A stretch of DNA of 64,000 bases from Pseudomonas kilonensis (GCF_001269885.1 NZ_LHVH01000024.1:124001-188000); one strand, 5' to 3'. Counted from the stretch's first letter, positions 44,061-52,855 are shown. The notes: generated by a model from the letters alone, not told the origin. Made by a program: numbers and translations.

Positions 44061-46070
44061 ATGCCCCGCTCCACCGACAGCAACACCACCCTCTCCCTCA
44101 CCGCCACCTCGCTGTCGGCGCTGTACCCTGAATCGCTGTCCGGCGAAGAACGCCTCAACGGCTTGGGCTCGCACATCCTCAACGGCATCAACGATGGCGC
44201 CTCGCTGGACCTCACGACGGCCGTCGCCAGCCACGTGACCGCCACGCTGCACAAGGATGCCTTGCTGCGTCCGCTGGATTGGCTGGTGGCCGAGATCCGC
44301 CAACTGCCGGCCGACGCCACCGCCGAGCGCTATCAGCTTTTGCTCCGGCCGTGGCTCTGGTGGCTGAGCCTGGCCAGCAACAACCGTGTGTTCCAGAACC
44401 TCGCCACCTCGGACATCGTCACGACGATTTTCAAGGGCCACGGCTTCACCGACTTCCAGCTCAAGCTCAGCGGCAGCTACACACCCCGCGAGTACTGCGT
44501 GCAATACGGCGAAACCGACCTGGCCTTCGTCTCGCGCCTGCTGGAAGAAGACGGGATTTTCTGGTTCTTCAGTCATGAAGACGGTAAGCACACGCTGGTA
44601 CTGGCCGACAGCAACGACGCCTTCGCGCCCATCCCCAACGGGCCGACGGTGAATTATCTCGGGCAGAAAATGGGCGAACGAGAACTGCACGGCATCCGCT
44701 CCGGACAAGTGTGCCTGCAAGCGGTGGCCGGGGTTTACCAGGCGACCGACTATGAATTCACCACGCCGACAACATCGCTCTACAGCCAGGCCGAAGCTGT
44801 GGCCGGGCCGAGCTCGGTGTACGAACATCCAGGCAGCTATACCGCCAAGGCCCAGGGCGATGCGCTGACCAAACAGCGGGTGGATGGCCTGCGCAGCCAG
44901 GAGAAACGCTTCGTCGGCGAAAGCGACTGCCGCTGGCTGGTGCCGGGGTATTGGTTCACCCTCGCCGGCCATGAAGACTCGACGCTGAATATCGATTGGG
45001 TCGTGACGGCGGTCAGCCATGAAGCCAGCCATGACAGCTATCGCAACCGCTTCGAAGCGATCCCCAAGGCCACGGTCTATCGACCGGCCCGCCTCACGCC
45101 AAAACCCCGCATGCACACCCAGACGGCGCTGGTGGTGGGCAAGGCCGGCGAAGAGATCTGGACCGATGAATACGGCCGGATCAAGTTGCAATTCCCCTGG
45201 GACCGCACCGGCAAGAACGACGAGACCTCATCCTGCTGGGTTCGCGTGGTCTTGCCCTGGAGCGGCAAAGGCTTTGGCATGCAGTTCGTGCCGCGCATCG
45301 GCCAGGAAGTCATCGTGACCTTCATCGACGGCGACCCGGACCGCCCCTTGGTCACCGGCTGCGTCTACAACGGCGACAATGCCCTGCCCTACGCGCTGCC
45401 GGCGAACCAGACCCAATCCGGGATCAAGACCAATTCGTCCAAGGGCGGTGGTGGTTTCAACGAGTTGCGCTTCGAAGACAAGAAGGACGCCGAAGAAGTG
45501 TTTCTCCAGGCCCAGAAAGACTTCAACATCAACGTGCTCAACGACACCACCGCCACCGTCGGCCACGACGAAACCCTCACGGTGCAGAACGCCCGCACCC
45601 GCACGGTAAAGGACGGCGACGAAACCGTGACCCTGGAGAAAGGCAAGCGCAGCGTGACCATCCAGACCGGCAGCGACAGCCTCGATGTGAAGGACACCCG
45701 CACCGTCACCGTGGGCTCGGACCAGAGCCACAGCACCGGCGGCAATTACGATCATAAGGTCACCGGCAACTACAGCCTGACGGTGGACGGCAACCTGACC
45801 ATCAAAGTCAGCGGCACCCTGACCCTGCAAAGCGGCGGCAGCTTCGCGATCAAGAGCGGCGCCGACCTGGCCGCCCAGGCCAGCACGTCCATCAGCCAGA
45901 AAGCCGGCACGGCCCTGAGCAACCAGGCCGGTACCTCGCTGGAAAACAAGGCCGGCACCACCCTGACCAACGACGCTGGCATCAGCCTGGTGAACAAGGC
46001 GGCGGCCGAACAGACCGTGGACGGCGGCGGCATGCTGACCATCAAGGGCGGCCTGGTGAAGGTCAACTGA
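44061..46070 (+). CDS. vgrG: Type VI secretion spike protein VgrG (TssI)
   Basis: A 669-residue spike with the gp27-like base (LRPWLWWLSLASNNRVFQNLATSDIV, PREYCVQYGETDLAFVSRLLEEDGIFWFF) and the gp5-like OB-fold (GEEIWTDEYGRIKLQFPWDR ... VRVVLPWSGKGFGMQFVPRIGQEVIVTFIDGDPDRPLVTGCVYN). A beta-helical repeat tail ends in KAGTTLTNDAGISLVNKAA-type units, after which there is no extra catalytic domain, so it is a structural VgrG carrying separate cargo. It lies 18 bases behind the small ART-like gene. Confidence 0.96.
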   Translation: MPRSTDSNTTLSLTATSLSALYPESLSGEERLNGLGSHILNGINDGASLDLTTAVASHVTATLHKDALLRPLDWLVAEIRQLPADATAERYQLLLRPWLWWLSLASNNRVFQNLATSDIVTTIFKGHGFTDFQLKLSGSYTPREYCVQYGETDLAFVSRLLEEDGIFWFFSHEDGKHTLVLADSNDAFAPIPNGPTVNYLGQKMGERELHGIRSGQVCLQAVAGVYQATDYEFTTPTTSLYSQAEAVAGPSSVYEHPGSYTAKAQGDALTKQRVDGLRSQEKRFVGESDCRWLVPGYWFTLAGHEDSTLNIDWVVTAVSHEASHDSYRNRFEAIPKATVYRPARLTPKPRMHTQTALVVGKAGEEIWTDEYGRIKLQFPWDRTGKNDETSSCWVRVVLPWSGKGFGMQFVPRIGQEVIVTFIDGDPDRPLVTGCVYNGDNALPYALPANQTQSGIKTNSSKGGGGFNELRFEDKKDAEEVFLQAQKDFNINVLNDTTATVGHDETLTVQNARTRTVKDGDETVTLEKGKRSVTIQTGSDSLDVKDTRTVTVGSDQSHSTGGNYDHKVTGNYSLTVDGNLTIKVSGTLTLQSGGSFAIKSGADLAAQASTSISQKAGTALSNQAGTSLENKAGTTLTNDAGISLVNKAAAEQTVDGGGMLTIKGGLVKVN

Positions 46071-46083
46071 CAGGAGCGCACCG

Positions 46084-46626
46084 ATGGCCTCGAAAAAACT
46101 CGACCTGGAGCGTGGTGACAGCCAACTGAGCGGGCAACTGGTCGATGGTCAGCTCGACGGCCCGCTGCAAATCGAAGAAGCCCAACGCCCGCAAGCAAAA
46201 CTCAACTACAGCCAAGGTGAACTGCAAGGCACCAGCACCCTGTATCACCCCAATGGCAAGGTCTCGGCGGTATTGCCGTTCGTGAAAGGCAAACTGCAAG
46301 GTGTGGCGAGCTTCTATGCAGCCGAAGGCGGGTTGCAACGCCAGGCCACGTACCGCCGCGGGTTGCTGCACGGTGAGGCGAACAACTACTTCCCCGACGG
46401 GCAACTGGCCGAAGCCGAGGTCTATCGCGACGGCGTGCGCGACGGCCGCTATCGCCGCCTGCACCCCAACGGCAACCCGGCGGTCGAAGCCCGCTACCTC
46501 AACGGCCAACTGCTGGAACCACCCCAGGCCTACGCCGAAGACGGCCGGCCACTGGACGCCGAAGGCAAACCGATCTCCCGAGTGCGCTGGTGGTTCAGGC
46601 GCTGGAATGATCCAGCGCAGGCCTGA
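46084..46626 (+). CDS. MORN-repeat protein linked to vgrG
   Basis: A 180-residue soluble protein with four to five MORN-like repeats (GELQGTSTLYHPNGKV, GKLQGVASFYAAEGG, GLLHGEANNYFPDGQL, GVRDGRYRRLHPNGNP), of the kind annotated as YwqK-type. CAGGAG precedes the ATG 14 bases after the vgrG stop, so co-expression with the spike is expected. MORN proteins near vgrG genes could act as adaptors loading cargo or as immunity proteins; the sequence does not decide. It ends in a basic, Trp-rich tail (RVRWWFRRW). Confidence 0.8.
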   Translation: MASKKLDLERGDSQLSGQLVDGQLDGPLQIEEAQRPQAKLNYSQGELQGTSTLYHPNGKVSAVLPFVKGKLQGVASFYAAEGGLQRQATYRRGLLHGEANNYFPDGQLAEAEVYRDGVRDGRYRRLHPNGNPAVEARYLNGQLLEPPQAYAEDGRPLDAEGKPISRVRWWFRRWNDPAQA

Positions 46627-46688
46627 ACACACCACTCCCACAAGAGATTTAGGGCAAGCACAAAACTTGAGGCCACTGAAGACCCAGT

Positions 46689-46776
46689 GTGGGAGCGGGC
46701 TTGCTCGCGAAGGCGGCCTAACAGTCGACATCAATACTGAATGTGCCACCCTCTTCGCGAGCAAGCCCGCTCCCAC
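46689..46776. repeat. REP pair (GTGGGAGCGGGC type)
   Basis: GTGGGAGCGGGCTTGCTCGC and its reverse complement with ~44 bases between, in the gap between the MORN gene and the convergent PAAR-like gene. It could also act as a termination structure for the T6SS rightward transcript. Confidence 0.9.
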
Positions 46777-46821
46777 AGGGGATTGGAGGTGGGCAGCTAG
46801 CCTGCGTCCACCGCGCAACCA

Positions 46822-47217
46822 TCAGGGGATGAGCATCTGCACCTGCCCCGGCACGACGATCTTGATCACCCCGGCCCAGGTGCACATCAAGGTGCTGTTG
46901 GCATCGATGGCCGGCATGTTGCCCAGCAACAGGGTCGGGGCGCCGCCGGGGATCCAGGGGGCGGCGGTGGCCGGGATGCAGGGCATGGGGGTCAACACGC
47001 CGAGTGCCGCCGCGGTGGCGGCGGCCACGGTCGGGTTCGCCAGGCTCATGCACATGCCAAACGTGGTGATGTTCACCAGCGGGATGTGATCCATGATATT
47101 CGCCGCCGGCATCCCGCCGGTCAGCAGGCGATTGACCGGCAGCACATTGAGCACCGCCGGGGCAGCGCCGAAGCTGCATTGCAAGGTCGCGGTGCCACAG
47201 ACTTGCGGGCATCCCAT
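46822..47217 (-). CDS. DUF4280 PAAR-like spike tip protein
   Basis: A 131-residue protein of the DUF4280 family, PAAR-like proteins predicted to sharpen the VgrG tip. Visible family motifs are CSFGAAPAVLNVLPVNRLLTGG, PAANIMDHIPLVNITTFGMCMSLANPTVAAATAAALG, LTPMPCIPATAAPW and VPGQVQMLIP. It has several Cys residues but no C-terminal toxin extension. It is on the opposite strand, convergent with the MORN gene, so it is transcribed independently of vgrG. A GGAGCAACCG site precedes the start. Confidence 0.85.
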   Translation of the reverse strand: MGCPQVCGTATLQCSFGAAPAVLNVLPVNRLLTGGMPAANIMDHIPLVNITTFGMCMSLANPTVAAATAAALGVLTPMPCIPATAAPWIPGGAPTLLLGNMPAIDANSTLMCTWAGVIKIVVPGQVQMLIP

Positions 47218-47415
47218 CGCGGTTGCTCCTTTGAAAGCGACAGATCCGGAAACCTTAGCTCGCCCCTACCCAACGCGCACGCCGCCATGCATCAAGCCCG
47301 CTGATTATCCGGCAACACGCTAACCTATAAGACCCTGGCGTGCTTGTGACGCCTCCCACGCGCCATTAGATTAGCCAATGATCGATGGCCTCCAAAATAA
47401 GCAGAAGGGATAAGC

Positions 47416-48483
47416 ATGGCGTTTACTGATCAGTCCACCCGCGTGCGCGACGGTGAAGAACTCGATGCCAACCTGATCGACCCGTACCTCAAGGCCCACA
47501 TTCCCGGCCTGACCGGCGTGCCGCAGATCAGCCAGTTTCCCGGTGGCGCGTCGAACCTGACCTACCTGCTGGAATACCCCGAGCAGGAATTCGTCCTGCG
47601 CCGGCCGCCGTTCGGCCACAAGGCCAAGTCCGCCCACGACATGGGCCGTGAGTTCCGCATCCTCAATCAATTGCGCGACGGTTTCCCGTACTGCCCCAAA
47701 GCCTACGTGCACTGCACCGACGAGTCAGTGATGGGCGCCGAGTTCTATGTGATGGAACGGGTCAAGGGCATCATCCTGCGCTCCGACCTGCCGCCGGAAC
47801 TGGGTTTCGACGCCGCCCGCACTGAAGCGCTGTGCAAGAGTTTCATCGACCGGCTCGTCGAGCTGCACCGTGTCGACTACAACGCTTGCGGCCTGGCCGA
47901 CCTGGGCAAGCCCGAAGGCTACGTGGCCCGGCAGATCCGCGGCTGGAGCGACCGTTACGAAAAAGCCCTGACGCCCGATGCGCCGAAGTGGGAAGCGGTC
48001 AAGGCCTGGCTCAACGACAAGATGCCGGCCGACCATCCCACTTCGAGCATCGTCCACAACGACTACCGCTTCGACAACGTGATCCTCGACCCAGAGAACC
48101 CGATGCAGATCATCGGCGTGCTGGACTGGGAACTGACCACGATCGGCGATCCGTTGATGGATCTGGGCAACAGCCTCGCCTACTGGATCGAAGCCGCAGA
48201 CCCGGCCCCCGTCCAACTGATGCGCCGCCAGCCAAGCCATGCCCCCGGCATGCTGACCCGCCGCGAGTTCGTCGATTACTACGCCGAGCGCGCCGGGATC
48301 CGCATCGACAACTTCGACTTCTATTACACCTACGGCCTGTTCCGCCTGGCCGGCATCGTCCAGCAGATCTACTACCGCTTCTTCCACGGCCAGACCCAGG
48401 ACAAACGCTTCGCGCAGTTCGTTCAGATGAACACACTGCTGGAGCAGATGAGCCTGCAGGTCATCGACAAATCCACGCTCTGA
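47416..48483 (+). CDS. APH-like phosphotransferase (acyl-CoA metabolism type)
   Basis: A 355-residue kinase-fold protein of the aminoglycoside phosphotransferase family, in the subgroup related to the kinase part of ACAD10/11. The nucleotide loop GGASNLTYLL, catalytic loop SSIVHNDYRFDNVILD and metal-binding GVLDWELTTIGDPLMDLG are intact. Members are associated with fatty-acid or 4-hydroxyacyl-CoA catabolism rather than drug resistance. The SDR gene follows 24 bases downstream, forming a two-gene unit. Start preceded by AGAAGGG. Confidence 0.9.
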   Translation: MAFTDQSTRVRDGEELDANLIDPYLKAHIPGLTGVPQISQFPGGASNLTYLLEYPEQEFVLRRPPFGHKAKSAHDMGREFRILNQLRDGFPYCPKAYVHCTDESVMGAEFYVMERVKGIILRSDLPPELGFDAARTEALCKSFIDRLVELHRVDYNACGLADLGKPEGYVARQIRGWSDRYEKALTPDAPKWEAVKAWLNDKMPADHPTSSIVHNDYRFDNVILDPENPMQIIGVLDWELTTIGDPLMDLGNSLAYWIEAADPAPVQLMRRQPSHAPGMLTRREFVDYYAERAGIRIDNFDFYYTYGLFRLAGIVQQIYYRFFHGQTQDKRFAQFVQMNTLLEQMSLQVIDKSTL

Positions 48484-48507
48484 GCGCACCTATAACAAGG
48501 AAACAGC

Positions 48508-49275
48508 ATGTCCAAGACCCAGTTGTTCGACCTCGACGGTAAAATCGCCTTCGTTTCCGGCGCCAGCCGCGGCATCGGCGAGGCCATCGCCAAACTGCTG
48601 GCCCAGCAAGGCGCCCATGTGATCGTTTCCAGCCGCAAGCTCGACGGTTGCCAGCACGTGGCCGACGCCATCATCGCCGCTGGCGGCAAGGCCACCGCCG
48701 TCGCCTGCCACATCGGTGAAATGGAGCAGATCAGCCAGGTATTCGCCGGTATCCGCGAACAGTTCGGGCGCCTGGACATCCTGGTCAACAACGCCGCCAC
48801 CAACCCGCAATTCTGCAACGTCCTGGACACCGACCTGGGTGCGTTCCAGAAAACCGTGGATGTGAACATCCGCGGCTACTTCTTCATGTCGGTGGAAGCC
48901 GGCAAGCTGATGCGCGAGAACGGCGGCGGCAGCATCATCAACGTGGCGTCGATCAACGGCATCTCGCCGGGGATCTTCCAGGGCATCTACTCGGTGACCA
49001 AGGCTGCGGTGATCAACATGACCAAGGTCTTCGCCAAGGAATGCGCGCAATTTGGCATCCGCTGCAACGCCTTGTTGCCAGGCCTGACCGACACCAAGTT
49101 CGCCTCGGCACTGGTCAAGAACGACGCCATCCTGAAGACCGCCCTGGCGCAGATCCCCCTCAAGCGCGTGGCCGACCCAAGCGAAATGGCCGGCGCGGTG
49201 CTGTACCTGGCCAGCGATGCGTCGAGCTACACCACGGGTGTGGCGTTGAATGTGGATGGCGGGTTCCTGTCCTGA
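48508..49275 (+). CDS. Short-chain dehydrogenase/reductase
   Basis: A 255-residue classical SDR with NAD(P) motif SGASRGIGEAIA, NNAAT segment, catalytic Ser in NVASINGISPG and the Tyr-x3-Lys pair in GIYSVTKAAV. The C-terminal YTTGVALNVDGGFLS is typical. Probably co-transcribed with the phosphotransferase and acting on a hydroxyacyl or related substrate. AAGGAAACAGC precedes the ATG. Confidence 0.92.
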   Translation: MSKTQLFDLDGKIAFVSGASRGIGEAIAKLLAQQGAHVIVSSRKLDGCQHVADAIIAAGGKATAVACHIGEMEQISQVFAGIREQFGRLDILVNNAATNPQFCNVLDTDLGAFQKTVDVNIRGYFFMSVEAGKLMRENGGGSIINVASINGISPGIFQGIYSVTKAAVINMTKVFAKECAQFGIRCNALLPGLTDTKFASALVKNDAILKTALAQIPLKRVADPSEMAGAVLYLASDASSYTTGVALNVDGGFLS

Positions 49276-49309
49276 CAACAGGCTCCATGGCAGACCTGTG
49301 AAATCCCCT

Positions 49310-49396
49310 GTGGGAGCGGGCTTGCTCGCGAATGCGGTGCGTCAGTCACAGTTGCATTAACTGATCCACCGTATTCGCGAGCAAGCCCGCTCCCAC
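49310..49396. repeat. REP pair (GTGGGAGCGGGC type)
   Basis: Facing GTGGGAGCGGGCTTGCTCGC and its reverse complement about 43 bases apart, behind the SDR gene and in front of the tandem operator candidates of the next gene. Confidence 0.9.
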
Positions 49397-49423
49397 AGGG
49401 GGATCCTCAGCAGTCACGGAAAT

Positions 49424-49466
49424 GAATATTTATTCCAGTATTTGCAATTAACGAATATTTATTCCA
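49424..49466 (+). promoter_or_regulatory. Tandem IolR-like operators upstream of the MocA-type gene
   Basis: The 14-mer GAATATTTATTCCA occurs twice, at 49424-49437 and 49453-49466, 29 bases apart start to start. Each contains the palindrome GAATA-TT-TATTC. With the base before, both read NGAA-N6-TTCC, close to the GGAA-N6-TTCC site known for RpiR/IolR-type inositol regulators. They lie 44-86 bases before the start codon, in the expected promoter. Confidence 0.55.
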
Positions 49467-49509
49467 TAAATAGCCCTCCTGAAAATAACAATTCAAAGGG
49501 CTCTTTCTC

Positions 49510-50625
49510 ATGCGTGAACTCGGCATCGGTCTGATTGGCACCGGCTTCATGGGCCGTGCCCATGCCTTGGCGTTCCACAATGCCAAGGCGGTGTTCGACC
49601 TCCCCCTGAACCTGAAACTGGCGGCTCTGGCCGACGCCGATCCGCAGCGTGCCCGGCAATGCGCCCACAGCTGGGGGTTCGAGACGGCCCACAGCGACTG
49701 GCAACAACTGATCGACGACCCGAAGGTCAACCTGGTCGCCATCACCACGCCCAACCACCTGCACTTCCCCATGGCCATGGCCGCGTTGGCGGCGGGCAAG
49801 CCGGTCTATTGTGAAAAGCCCCTGGCGGTGTCCCTGGAACAGGCCGAGCAGATGCGCCAGGCGGCCAAGGCAGCCGGGGTGGTGACGCGGGTCGGCTACA
49901 ACTACCAGCACAACCCGATCATCCAACGGGCGCGGGAGCTGATCCAGCGCGGCGACCTGGGGCGGATCATCAGTTTCCAGGGCGAGTTCAGCGAAGACTT
50001 CATGGCCGACCCCGCCTCGCCGTGGTCATGGCGCTGCGAAGCGGCCCACGCCGGCGGCGCACTGGCGGACCTGGGCAGCCACTTGCTGGCCATGGCCCGG
50101 CACTTGTTGGGCGATGTCGAAGCGGTGTGCGCCGACAGCCAGACCGTGCACAGCCAACGCCCTGCCAGCGTGGGCAATGCCGAACAACGCGCCATTGCGG
50201 TCGATGACCAGGTCCACGCGCTGCTGCGTTTCGCCAACGGCGCCCGGGGCACGGTGAGCAGCAGTTGGCTCAAGCACGGCTACAAGAACCACCTGAGTTT
50301 CGAGATCAGCGGCACCCTCGGCACCCTGGCGTTCGATCAGGAACGGCTCAATGAACTGCGCCTGTGTCGCGTCGGCCAGGCAGGTTTCCAGCGCCTGCTG
50401 GCCGGCCCGGATTTGCCCGGTTATGCCGCGTTCAGCCCAGCCGCCGGTCACCAGTTGGGGTACAACGAATTGAAGACCCTGGAAGTCCAGGAACTGGTGA
50501 TGACCCTCGCAGGCGAAGGCGGCAGCGGGACCGACTTCGAAGAGGCCTGGGAAGTGGAGCGGTTGGCGGCGGCGATTCGTGTGGCGGCGCGGGAGGAGCG
50601 TTGGGTCAAGGTCAGCAAGCTATAA
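49510..50625 (+). CDS. Gfo/Idh/MocA family oxidoreductase
   Basis: A 371-residue NAD(P)-dependent sugar or cyclitol dehydrogenase. The Rossmann motif GLIGTGFMGRAHALAF is at residues 6-21, and the EKPLA motif with the catalytic-type Lys is near 103-107 (VYCEKPLAVS). The GGALADLGSHLLAMARHLLGDV helix is typical of the C-terminal domain. The tandem IolR-like operators upstream fit inositol or related polyol catabolism, but no other inositol genes are in the window. The substrate is unknown. Confidence 0.9.
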   Translation: MRELGIGLIGTGFMGRAHALAFHNAKAVFDLPLNLKLAALADADPQRARQCAHSWGFETAHSDWQQLIDDPKVNLVAITTPNHLHFPMAMAALAAGKPVYCEKPLAVSLEQAEQMRQAAKAAGVVTRVGYNYQHNPIIQRARELIQRGDLGRIISFQGEFSEDFMADPASPWSWRCEAAHAGGALADLGSHLLAMARHLLGDVEAVCADSQTVHSQRPASVGNAEQRAIAVDDQVHALLRFANGARGTVSSSWLKHGYKNHLSFEISGTLGTLAFDQERLNELRLCRVGQAGFQRLLAGPDLPGYAAFSPAAGHQLGYNELKTLEVQELVMTLAGEGGSGTDFEEAWEVERLAAAIRVAAREERWVKVSKL

Positions 50626-50660
50626 GCGCTCATTTATGCCCATTTTGTGAATCCCTGTAG

Positions 50661-50793
50661 AAAGGGGATTTATCCCCATCTGTGGGAGCAAGGCTTGCCC
50701 GCGATGAAGATGACGCGGTCTCCCTGGGAACCGAGGCGCCTGCATCGCGAGCAAGCTTTGCTCCCACGCAGCGGGGATAAATCCCCTCGCCAC
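50661..50793. repeat. Nested composite repeat
   Basis: Outer arms AAAGGGGATTTATCCCC and GGGGATAAATCCCCTCGCCA enclose a REP pair (GTGGGAGCAAGGCTTGCCCGCG / CGCGAGCAAGCTTTGCTCCC), the same nested architecture as the element at 19108. Confidence 0.87.
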
Positions 50794-50806
50794 AGGGGGT
50801 TCAATT

Positions 50807-52249
50807 TCAATCTTGGGTTTGCAGTTCAACCAGCCACACCGCCAGCGCCTTAGCCTGGCTCGCCACATCAGTCACAGCAGTACTTTCCCACCACATCCCC
50901 CGCAACGGCGGGCCCATGGCGAACAGGCGCTCGGCAGGCTCGCCTCGGGCGTCCAGCACCGCACCGTCAGCACGCGCGGCGATGCCCAGGGCCAGCGGCC
51001 CGGGCTGGATCAGCCCCCGGGCCAGCAACTGTTGCGGCAACGGTCGTGCAACCCGGCGCCAGTCATATTCGATGCCACTGGAGTTGATCAGCGCCGCGCC
51101 CTGCACCACCGTCAGCCCGGTCTCGCCCCGGCGGCGGATGGTAATACCCAGCGTGCCCTCGGCAGAGGACGCCAGCCCCTTGAACGACGCCGCCCGGATC
51201 CGCAACCGCCCTTCTTCGTGCAGACGCGCCACCAGCTCCGCGCTCAACGGCGGCGAGCGATGATGATGACTCTCCCACCACGGCCGCACATGCCGCACGA
51301 ACTGCCGGCGCTGCACATCGCTGGCCTGGTTCCACAACCGCCCGATGTGCGCGCGCACCGTGTCCAACGGGGCCTGCCAATCGATGCCTTGGGCCTGGGC
51401 CTGACGGCATTGCTCGCGCAGGGCCCGCATCAACTGGCGTGGCGACCGCAGGCTGTGATCGTCGGCGAGGAAATCCACCCAGGCGGGGGGCTGGCGGCGC
51501 ACATGGGGCAACAAACCATGGCGGGAAAACACTTCGATCGGCCCACGGTGCCCGGCCTGCTCCAGGGACACGACGGCATCAACCATGGTCAACCCCGAGC
51601 CGATGATCAGCACCGTGGACTGCGGATCGAGCTGGCGCATTGCAGCCACATCCCAAGGGTCCAGGGCCGCGGCATTCAAGCCGCTGGATTCGGTTTGCGG
51701 GGTTCGCGCCGCCGGGAACATGCCGGTGGCCAGTACCGCGAAACGGCCGCGCAAGACCTGGCCGTCATCCAGCGTCAGCATTACGGCATCGTCAGCAACC
51801 CGCAGGTCCACGGCCTCCCCGCGCACGTGCTCGGCGGTCGAACCGTTTTGCGCGCCTATCTCGCGAGCCTCGGCCAGCCGTTGTTGCACATAGAGGCCAA
51901 ACATTCCCCGGGGCGGGAACAACTCGCTGATCGGCACGTGCTGCTGATCCGACTCGGGCCAGCCGCCGGCTTCGATGAACGCGGTGAGCCATTGGGTCAG
52001 GTCATCGGCGTTGTCCGGGTCGACGCTCATCCGCGCCGCGTTGCCGTTCAAGGTGTGCCCCAGCTCCACGGCACTGTAGGCCTCGCCCCGGCCCAGTTCG
52101 CTGCGCGGCTCGACGATCAGTACCTCGCGCCGGCCCGGCAGGCGCAGCAGCTGCGCGGCCAACATGGCACCGCTCAGGCCGCCACCGATAATCAGGATAT
52201 CGGCCTCCCGGGTGATGCCCTGCTCATGTCGCTCCAGCGCTGTTTCCAT
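50807..52249 (-). CDS. FAD/NAD(P)-binding oxidoreductase
   Basis: A 480-residue flavoprotein of the FAD_NAD_binding_9 (YdhS/HI0933-neighbour) type. The N-terminal dinucleotide motif DILIIGGGLSGAMLAAQLL binds FAD, followed by GEAYS near 55-60. A second nucleotide-type motif TVLIIGSGLTMVDAVVSLEQAG lies near residues 215-236. ATGMFPA and the C-terminal MGPPLRGMWWESTAVTDVASQAKALA are conserved in this group. The substrate is unknown. GGAGAG precedes its ATG, 15 bases after the stop of the XRE-cupin regulator, so the two are one operon. Confidence 0.87.
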   Translation of the reverse strand: METALERHEQGITREADILIIGGGLSGAMLAAQLLRLPGRREVLIVEPRSELGRGEAYSAVELGHTLNGNAARMSVDPDNADDLTQWLTAFIEAGGWPESDQQHVPISELFPPRGMFGLYVQQRLAEAREIGAQNGSTAEHVRGEAVDLRVADDAVMLTLDDGQVLRGRFAVLATGMFPAARTPQTESSGLNAAALDPWDVAAMRQLDPQSTVLIIGSGLTMVDAVVSLEQAGHRGPIEVFSRHGLLPHVRRQPPAWVDFLADDHSLRSPRQLMRALREQCRQAQAQGIDWQAPLDTVRAHIGRLWNQASDVQRRQFVRHVRPWWESHHHRSPPLSAELVARLHEEGRLRIRAASFKGLASSAEGTLGITIRRRGETGLTVVQGAALINSSGIEYDWRRVARPLPQQLLARGLIQPGPLALGIAARADGAVLDARGEPAERLFAMGPPLRGMWWESTAVTDVASQAKALAVWLVELQTQD

Positions 52250-52264
52250 ATCGCTCTCCAGGAA

Positions 52265-52840
52265 TCAAATCACCACGTTGCGTACGAATCTCGCCGCCAC
52301 CGGGCCATCGTTGCGATAGGCATGGGGCTGGTTGCTGGCGAACATGAAGAACTCACCGGCGCCTATGCGGCGCTCCTCGTTGCCCAACAGCAGGGTCAGG
52401 CACCCCTCGAAGACATAGATCTGCTCACTCCAACCGTCGGCGTCGGGCTCTGAAGGGTAATGCTCGCCGGGCTCCAAGCGCCATTCCCAAAGTTCGACTT
52501 CACGGCTGGCGGTGGCCTTGGCGAGCAACACGGCTTTGCTGCCAGCGATGGTGCCGGCCCAGGCCAGCTCGTTGATGCGACTCGAGTCGCGGGCTTCGGG
52601 GGCCTGGATCAAGTCGCTGAAGGCCACGTCCAGGGCTTCGGCGACCCGGTCCAGGGTGGTCAGGCTGACGTTCTTTTCCCCAGCCTCAATGGCCACCAGC
52701 ATCCGCCGGCTGACCCCCGACAACTCGGCCAACGCCGTCTGGCTGAGCTCGGCGGCATGCCGCAGACGACGGACGTTCTGGCTGACGTGTTGCAGGACGG
52801 AGGCCCGCTGGCCGGATTCTTTGTGCACTATATTGCTCAC
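52265..52840 (-). CDS. XRE family regulator with C-terminal cupin domain
   Basis: A ~191-residue regulator with a Cro/C1-type helix-turn-helix (about residues 15-70; LSQTALAELSGVSRRMLVAIEAGEKNVSLTTLDRVAEAL) and a cupin sensor domain (about 110-188; EQIYVFEGCLTLLLGNEERRIGAGEFFMFASNQPHAYRN). This SutR/PuuR-like layout senses small metabolites. No ATG is available: GTG at 52840 or GTG at 52828 are the candidates. The perfect TATAAT at 52861-52856 implies a very short leader. Operon with the FAD oxidoreductase and divergent from the EamA exporter, both plausible targets. Confidence 0.87.
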   Translation of the reverse strand: MSNIVHKESGQRASVLQHVSQNVRRLRHAAELSQTALAELSGVSRRMLVAIEAGEKNVSLTTLDRVAEALDVAFSDLIQAPEARDSSRINELAWAGTIAGSKAVLLAKATASREVELWEWRLEPGEHYPSEPDADGWSEQIYVFEGCLTLLLGNEERRIGAGEFFMFASNQPHAYRNDGPVAARFVRNVVI

Positions 52841-52855
52841 ATGGCTGGGTTGCGC

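Noticed and set aside
47416..48483. Aminoglycoside resistance kinase
   Set aside because: The kinase motifs are shared, but the sequence and the adjacent SDR gene fit the acyl-CoA-related phosphotransferase subgroup found across Pseudomonas.
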